DNA of 10,463 bases from Chitinivibrionales bacterium (GTDB taxonomy: Bacteria > Fibrobacterota > Chitinivibrionia > Chitinivibrionales > WJKA01), in NCBI GenBank assembly GCA_014729375.1, contig WJKA01000025.1, forward strand, positions 1 to 10,463, given 5' to 3'. This document shows, in pieces, positions 5,677-10,463 of this stretch (within the stretch, counting starts at the first letter, position 1; the number at the start of each line of letters is the position of its first letter). Both the position numbers and the translations under genes were made by a program. The notes below the pieces were generated by a model. That model had not been told where the DNA came from. It searched no databases and saw only the letters and a program-made list of their open reading frames with translations.

Positions 5677-8396
5677 TGAAAACCCCCGGGGAAAACCGTG
5701 CCGATGAAAATGCAAAAAAGAGATGGCACGCTTATTCAATTGAAAAAGTTCTGGAGTACCTGGATGCAGGGGCCAGCGGCCTTTCTGCGGGCGCTGTCCG
5801 TTCCCGGTTGCTGAAGCATGGTCACAACAGGCTTGCCGCCCGCGTACAGTCAAATGCCTGGCGGCTTCTTCTTTCACAGTTCCAGAATGTTCTCATCCTT
5901 ATCCTTCTTGCCGCGGCGGCACTTTCCGGAATGCTCGGTCACGGTATCGAGGCGGGGGCCATTGCGGTCATAATCCTGTTTGCAGTCCTGCTGGGTTTTT
6001 TACAGGAATTCAGGGCTGAAAAGGCCCTTGAAGCCCTTGGCGAGCTGGCCGCACCCGCTGCAAAGGTTGTGCGTGATGGAAAAGAAATGGAAATACCCGC
6101 TGCCGAAATCGTGCCCGGTGACATTTGCATGCTTACCACAGGAGACCGGGTCCCGGCAGATGCCCGTTTGCTGGAAGCAGTCAATTTACGGGTAGAAGAA
6201 TCCTCACTGACCGGAGAATCCGTTGCTTCCGAAAAATCCGAAAAATTCAGTACTGCTGAAGACGCTTCGCTAGGAGACCGCAGGAACATGGTTTTCGCGG
6301 GTACGTCGGTCAGCTATGGGCGGGGGAAGGCCGTTGTGGTGGAGACCGGCATGAAAACCGAGCTGGGCAAGATAGCGGGAATGCTTCAGACCATTGAGAG
6401 TGAAAAAACTCCCCTGCAGAAAAACCTGGACAAAGTAGGAAAGACCCTGGCGCGGGCCGCGATTGCGATTGTACTGGTAATAGTTGCACTGGGTTTTTTT
6501 CGCGGACAGCCGCTTCTTGAGCTTTTTATGTTCGGCATTGCACTTGCTGTTGCAGTAGTTCCTGAAGCGCTTCCAGCGGTTGTCACTATTTCACTGGCCC
6601 TGGGGGTCCAGCGTATGGTAAAGCGCCATGCGCTCATGCGGCGACTGCCCGCGGTAGAGACACTGGGCAGTACGACAATAATCTGTTCGGACAAGACCGG
6701 AACGCTGACAAAAGATGAAATGACGGTTAGAAAGGTGCTGACCGCAGAGGCAGCGTACCGTGTCAGCGGGACAGGCTATGATCCGGATGGCGAGATACTG
6801 CCGGAGCAGTCCGCCGAGCAAATGCCGGCGCCGCTGCATGAACTCATTATTGCAGGGGTGCTGTGTAATGATGCACGGCTTTTCACGGATGAGCATAATG
6901 ACTGGCAGATCAGCGGTGATCCTACCGAGGGTGCGCTTCTGACCATGGCACGCAAAGCAGGAATAGATATCGATAAGCAGCGGGAACGATATCCGCGAAT
7001 TGACGAAAAGCCGTTTGAATCCGAGACAAAACGAATGATCACCCTTCACGAGGACAATGGCTCGAAAAAAGCCTGTATCAAAGGTGCTCCAGAGGCTATT
7101 ATCCCTGATTGTTCTTATGTTCAAACCGATGCCGGTGTTGTTGCCCTGGATGATTCCACGCTGGACCGGCTTCTGGAGCAGGCACGCACCATGGCCGGGG
7201 AGGCATTGCGGGTTCTGGCAGTCTCTGCTAATACCGATTGTACGGTGGCGGAAGCCGAACAGAAAACAGTATTTCTGGGGCTGGTGGGTATGATTGATCC
7301 CCCCCGGGTGGAAGCCGGTCAGGCTGTGAAAACCTGCAAAGACGCTGGTATAAGGCCGGTGATGATAACCGGTGACCATCCGGTAACAGCTCAGGCAATT
7401 GCGCGTGAACTTGGTATTCTTTCCGACGGGACAGTGGTAACAGGGGCACAACTCCAGAGCATGAGCGACAAGGAGCTAAACCAGTCTCTGGATTCAATAC
7501 AGGTCTATGCGCGTGTCGCACCCGAGCATAAGCTGCGGATCGTAACGGCACTGCAGAAACGCGGCCATGTTGTCGCAATGACCGGTGATGGTGTTAATGA
7601 TGCTCCCGCCCTGAAAAAGGCCGATATCGGCGTATCCATGGGGATTACCGGTACGCAAGTTGCGCGCGATGCAAGTGCGATGGTTATTACCGACGATAAT
7701 TTCGCCTCGATCGTATCAGCGATTGAAGAGGGGCGGGGTATCTATGAGAATATCCGGAAATACGTCGCGTTCATGCTTTCATTGAATATCGGGGAGCTTA
7801 TCCTGCTGGCAGTGACCGCCATGCTGGGAATGCAGTTACCGCTCGGTACGCTCCAGATCCTCTATGTAAATTTTGCCGTCGAAGGGCTCCCGGCAATGGC
7901 AATGGCGGTCGATCCGGTCAGTTCGCGGCTCATGAAAAAGAGACCCAGGGACCCTGCTCAGGGGATCTTTTCACAAGCGCTGCTCAATATTATTATTATC
8001 GGGGCCCTCTGGTCAACCCTGATCAATTTCCTGCTCTATAAATGGCAACTGGCAATTGGCGCACCGCTTGAACACGCACAAGCCGTTACCTTTATTTCGC
8101 TTATAATGATCCAGTTTTTCAAAGCATACAGTTTTCGTTCCAAAGACTTATTTATCCTTGCAGAAAATCCATTCAAGAACAAATGGCTCAACCTTTCAAT
8201 TCTGGTCGAAATAGCTCTGCTCGGCCTGCTGCTGTATGTTCCCTTTCTCCAGAACGTCTTCAGTACGTTTGGTTTTAATTTCAGAGAATGGTTCTATATC
8301 TGCATTACCGCTGCAAGCATTATTCCAGTAATCGAAATTGCCAAATGGATCAACCGGCGTTTCCTCCCGGAACAGGCAGAGCAAAGCGACGCGTAG
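5676..8396 (+). CDS. P2-type (calcium-ATPase-like) cation-transporting ATPase
   Basis: A 906-residue P-type ATPase with all catalytic parts intact. In order: N-terminal cation-ATPase domain ('GLSAGAVRSRLLKHGHNRL'), membrane helices M1-M2, actuator loop TGES (179-182), M4 with PEALP (296-300), phosphorylation site CSDKTGTLT with Asp339, nucleotide-domain KGAPE (469-473), DPPR (541-544), TGD (565-567), hinge TGDGVNDAP (636-644), then M5-M10. Against SERCA, the M4 Glu (E297), M5 Asn and Glu (N704, E707) and M6 Asn (N732) are kept. The M6 Thr-Asp pair is Val735-Glu736 and the M8 Glu aligns with Gln813. It probably exports Ca2+, but Mn2+ or another cation is possible, and the stoichiometry may be one ion. 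ATG 5676 overlaps the fliE TGA (TGATG) and has GAGG (5667-5670) five bases upstream. A GTG at 5673 is less likely as the start. Confidence 0.93.
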   Translation: MKTPGENRADENAKKRWHAYSIEKVLEYLDAGASGLSAGAVRSRLLKHGHNRLAARVQSNAWRLLLSQFQNVLILILLAAAALSGMLGHGIEAGAIAVIILFAVLLGFLQEFRAEKALEALGELAAPAAKVVRDGKEMEIPAAEIVPGDICMLTTGDRVPADARLLEAVNLRVEESSLTGESVASEKSEKFSTAEDASLGDRRNMVFAGTSVSYGRGKAVVVETGMKTELGKIAGMLQTIESEKTPLQKNLDKVGKTLARAAIAIVLVIVALGFFRGQPLLELFMFGIALAVAVVPEALPAVVTISLALGVQRMVKRHALMRRLPAVETLGSTTIICSDKTGTLTKDEMTVRKVLTAEAAYRVSGTGYDPDGEILPEQSAEQMPAPLHELIIAGVLCNDARLFTDEHNDWQISGDPTEGALLTMARKAGIDIDKQRERYPRIDEKPFESETKRMITLHEDNGSKKACIKGAPEAIIPDCSYVQTDAGVVALDDSTLDRLLEQARTMAGEALRVLAVSANTDCTVAEAEQKTVFLGLVGMIDPPRVEAGQAVKTCKDAGIRPVMITGDHPVTAQAIARELGILSDGTVVTGAQLQSMSDKELNQSLDSIQVYARVAPEHKLRIVTALQKRGHVVAMTGDGVNDAPALKKADIGVSMGITGTQVARDASAMVITDDNFASIVSAIEEGRGIYENIRKYVAFMLSLNIGELILLAVTAMLGMQLPLGTLQILYVNFAVEGLPAMAMAVDPVSSRLMKKRPRDPAQGIFSQALLNIIIIGALWSTLINFLLYKWQLAIGAPLEHAQAVTFISLIMIQFFKAYSFRSKDLFILAENPFKNKWLNLSILVEIALLGLLLYVPFLQNVFSTFGFNFREWFYICITAASIIPVIEIAKWINRRFLPEQAEQSDA

Positions 8397-8418
8397 CCCG
8401 CCCCTGAAACAAAACCAC

Positions 8419-8437
8419 CGAACAAGTTGAGTTGTCG
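8419..8437 (-). terminator. Weak terminator candidate for the minus-strand outer-membrane protein gene
   Basis: Read on the minus strand, CGACAA and TTG(T)TCG form a six-pair stem with one bulge around a six-base loop, followed by GTGG and a T-rich TTTTGTTT. It lies just past the stop of the minus-strand gene, in the 49 bases between convergent genes. The stem is short and the T-run is delayed by four bases, so the call is tentative. No plus-strand terminator for the pump gene is evident. Confidence 0.25.
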
Positions 8438-8445
8438 AAAATTCC

Positions 8446-9285
8446 TCAGAATGTATACGACGCACCAAGCGTTACAATCAGAAAATGAAGCCAGTTTTTT
8501 ACATAGCCGTCGCCGGGACCTGTTTCGTCTGTGTTGGTACCAACCGCGCCCCCGCCAAGATAGCGCAAATTTGCAAAAAATCGTCCTCTTCTGTCCCGAA
8601 CAAATGTTCCGGCACGCACGCCGGCATCAAGAATTGCCCCGACAATTTCTTCATCGCTTCCGTTCAGGTAACTGACCGGCGCATACATACCGTCAGCCTC
8701 GGCGCCAAGCCACAGGTGGTTTCCAAACGCATGGTACCAGCGGAATTTCAACGCGGGCACAAGACCGATATCACGGTTATCACGCAATTGTTTGCCGTCA
8801 AGAGAAGAAAAACGGATGGTGGCATTTCGTATCTGCAGTGTCAGCCCCACGGCAAGGTCTGTTTCTGCCTGCGGCATGAAATCGTACAGATAACTGAAGC
8901 GATAGAATGGAAAATCATAGAGAAATCGCATAGGGGTATCCGCAGAAAAATCAAGGCTGTCGACCCGCAGGTCCTGATCAAGCAGGGCTTCGGTCTCCAG
9001 GCGCAGCGGCTGGTACAGCAGCACAAAAGCGTGGCGCTTTTTCATCGCAAGTTCTGCGCTCAAACGAAGCGCGGGAAACAGAACATCCTGTGCACCATCG
9101 TTGCGGTAATCAAAGTAATCACCACCCTTGCTGAACTGGATACGATGATCGATCACCGCGATAAAGCCATATTCAACTATCCCCGAAACCCGGAGATTAT
9201 CCTGTGAGCTGCCGGCGAACAGGCTGGTGCATAAAAACAGCAAAAGCAGCATTGCACTCGATGAGTTATTGGCGTATTGTTTCAT
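8446..9285 (-). CDS. Probable outer-membrane beta-barrel protein of unknown function
   Basis: A 279-residue protein with a signal peptide (MKQYANNSSS, then a hydrophobic run MLLLLFLCTSLFA, with cleavage near residues 24-25). The rest alternates polar and hydrophobic residues in strand-like segments rich in Tyr, Phe and Trp ('RFLYDFPFYRFSYLYDFM', 'DLAVGLTLQIRNATIRFSSLDG', 'LKFRWYHAFGNHLWLGAEADGMYAP', 'RFFANLRYLGGGAVG'). It ends 'FLIVTLGASYTF': a C-terminal Phe at the end of an amphipathic strand is the usual outer-membrane insertion signal. I do not recognise a specific family. AAGGA (TCCTT at 9294-9298 on the plus strand) lies eight bases from the ATG. Its start is 26 bases after the stop of the metallohydrolase gene on the same strand, so the two are probably cotranscribed. 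It converges on the cation-pump gene. Confidence 0.75.
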   Translation of the reverse strand: MKQYANNSSSAMLLLLFLCTSLFAGSSQDNLRVSGIVEYGFIAVIDHRIQFSKGGDYFDYRNDGAQDVLFPALRLSAELAMKKRHAFVLLYQPLRLETEALLDQDLRVDSLDFSADTPMRFLYDFPFYRFSYLYDFMPQAETDLAVGLTLQIRNATIRFSSLDGKQLRDNRDIGLVPALKFRWYHAFGNHLWLGAEADGMYAPVSYLNGSDEEIVGAILDAGVRAGTFVRDRRGRFFANLRYLGGGAVGTNTDETGPGDGYVKNWLHFLIVTLGASYTF

Positions 9286-9311
9286 CGTCTCCGTCCTTTT
9301 TTGTTTGGCTG

Positions 9312-10463
9312 CTAATTATATTTCGTGAAATAACAGGCACTTGTATATGCTTCAGTCGTTGTCCCATCCTCTTTTCTGCACACGGCCTCGGCACGTAAAT
9401 ATCCTTTTTCCGGCACGTTCTGCAACGCTACTTTCTCGATAACCTCATAAGCAAAATTTGTGCATTTCCGGCGAAACAGCATTTTTTCAGAAGATCCCGG
9501 TATGTATTCACCGAGCAAAAGATGGATTTCTTCGGGTTTCCCAAACTCGTAATTGCTTTTTAATATTAGCGTTACGTGATCCATATCAAGCAGGAGATCA
9601 TTATTTGCGATCAGACAATTACTTTCTCTGGCCGAGGTGCTGATACAGAGATACGGGCCGGTTGTCACAAATGTTTTGCCTTGCCTGATACATTCGAGCA
9701 GATCACCCGGTGAGCTGACTTTGCCGTATGTACCTGTTTTTGCATACCCTAAATATCGATCGAATGTTTCCTTCACCAGCACAAACGGCACCCCGAGATA
9801 CCGGTACCGGTTGAAATCACCATGTGCATCATTGCCGGCGATCAGCGGGATTCGGAGTCCTTGTTTCAATTTATTTATCCATAACGACTTAGCTCGTTTC
9901 CATGAGGCTGAAAATCCAGTGTTGACTCCCTGAATCCCATCAATGTCAGATGGAATATCCGATTGGGACCAGGTCCCCCGGTGAAGGAACATTTTCTGCA
10001 GTGCACCCGGTTCTGCGCCAATATGCGCGGCAATGGCCACCCCGTTCTGGCGATGAATTTCCCTGAGGGTGTCAGATATTTTTAACTGTTTATTATTCAG
10101 TTTGTTAAATCGAGCACCATCCCTGGAACCGGGGATAAATTCGGTAATTCCCAGCGCACAAACATGCACAACCCTGTTTCGAGCATTAACGCATGATATC
10201 TCTTCGCCCAACACCATGATTGTTTTGAACTTATCCGCATTTGCCATACTGTTTGATACTGTGCTCCACCGTTTAGCCTGCGGATCAGGGCGGAGATAAT
10301 TATCCATTGCGCAGCCAAGGTCATAGGAATGATCGGTGATTCCGGCAAAATCCATACCCGATGCATGGGCCAGTATATCAATAACTTCGAGCGGTGGGCC
10401 GAATTCCACATGGCTTTGAGAAAATTGGGAATGAACATGAAGATCGCCGTATGAGCAGTATTC
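9312..10463 (-). CDS. PHP-type metallohydrolase, CehA/McbA-like (5' end beyond window)
   Basis: The frame stays open to the right edge, giving 383 visible residues. Numbering from the window edge, the PHP metal-binding set is in order: 'GDLHVHSQFS' with His9 and His11, 'ITDHS' (Asp44, His45), 'LGEEIS' (Glu87, Glu88), 'VVHVCALG' (His100), 'AIAAHIG' (His147) and 'AGNDAHGD' (Asp212, His214). These form the multi-metal site of PHP phosphoesterases. The opening 'GDLHVHS' and overall layout resemble CehA/McbA-type hydrolases, and a C-terminal beta-rich domain follows ('TFVTTGPYLCIS' onward). The substrate cannot be inferred. An in-frame GTG at 10407-10409 would cut off the HxH motif, so it is not the start. 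Whether a signal peptide or another domain precedes the PHP domain is unknown. The gene leads into the outer-membrane protein gene 26 bases downstream. Confidence 0.85.
   Translation of the reverse strand, partial: EYCSYGDLHVHSQFSQSHVEFGPPLEVIDILAHASGMDFAGITDHSYDLGCAMDNYLRPDPQAKRWSTVSNSMANADKFKTIMVLGEEISCVNARNRVVHVCALGITEFIPGSRDGARFNKLNNKQLKISDTLREIHRQNGVAIAAHIGAEPGALQKMFLHRGTWSQSDIPSDIDGIQGVNTGFSASWKRAKSLWINKLKQGLRIPLIAGNDAHGDFNRYRYLGVPFVLVKETFDRYLGYAKTGTYGKVSSPGDLLECIRQGKTFVTTGPYLCISTSARESNCLIANNDLLLDMDHVTLILKSNYEFGKPEEIHLLLGEYIPGSSEKMLFRRKCTNFAYEVIEKVALQNVPEKGYLRAEAVCRKEDGTTTEAYTSACYFTKYN

Noticed and set aside
5461..5877. Minus-strand frame of 138 codons
   Set aside because: It runs antisense across the fliE-pump junction, and both sense genes are well supported.
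6591..7451. Long open frame of 286 codons on the minus strand
   Set aside because: It lies wholly inside the cation-pump gene, whose catalytic motifs are intact. The antisense protein is rich in His, Arg and Cys, without domain resemblance or ribosome site.
8485..9207. Plus-strand open frame of 240 codons
   Set aside because: It is antisense to the outer-membrane protein gene. The minus-strand frame has a signal peptide, terminal Phe and Shine-Dalgarno, and the plus-strand product looks like no protein family.

Overview
The window is a flagellar rod and ring segment from a Gram-negative (diderm) bacterium. FlgH and FlgI encode the L and P rings, which only cells with an outer membrane and periplasm need. 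The minus strand carries a probable outer-membrane beta-barrel protein. The partial gene at the left edge ends in a domain resembling the type IX secretion (T9SS) C-terminal sorting tail. T9SS-type tails together with a flagellum having L and P rings suggest a lineage such as Fibrobacterota/Chitinivibrionia or another FCB-type group. This placement is an inference and no taxonomic marker gene is present.

Layout. (1) 2-253, +: 3' end of a probable secreted protein with a sorting tail. (2) 254-574: non-coding leader, with a hairpin at 522-548. (3) 575-4850, +: tight operon flgF-flgG-flgA-flgH-flgI, encoding the proximal and distal rod proteins, the P-ring chaperone, the L ring and the P ring. 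(4) 4851-5376: 526 bases without a convincing protein gene but rich in signals: three copies of the palindrome ATTGCAAT, one inside a perfect 16-bp palindrome; a near-consensus sigma70 promoter; about 100 nt of structured RNA ending in a strong intrinsic terminator; and a sigma54-type -24/-12 element. (5) 5377-5676, +: fliE, starting at GTG behind a perfect Shine-Dalgarno. Its stop overlaps the start of (6) 5676-8396, +: a P2-type, calcium-ATPase-like cation pump. (7) On the minus strand, convergent with the pump: a truncated PHP-type metallohydrolase gene (>10463 to 9312), followed 26 bases later by the outer-membrane protein gene (9285-8446), probably one operon.

How it works together. FlgF, FlgG and FliE belong to the rod and its junction with the MS ring. 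FlgA escorts FlgI to the P ring, and FlgH makes the outer-membrane bushing. The partner rod genes flgB, flgC and flgJ are not in the window, so the rod genes are split. The most unusual stretch is the gap between flgI and fliE, which looks like a small-RNA gene or attenuated leader plus regulatory sites. The coupling of fliE to a cation pump is also unusual. Nothing here resembles a defence system, CRISPR array, transposon or prophage.
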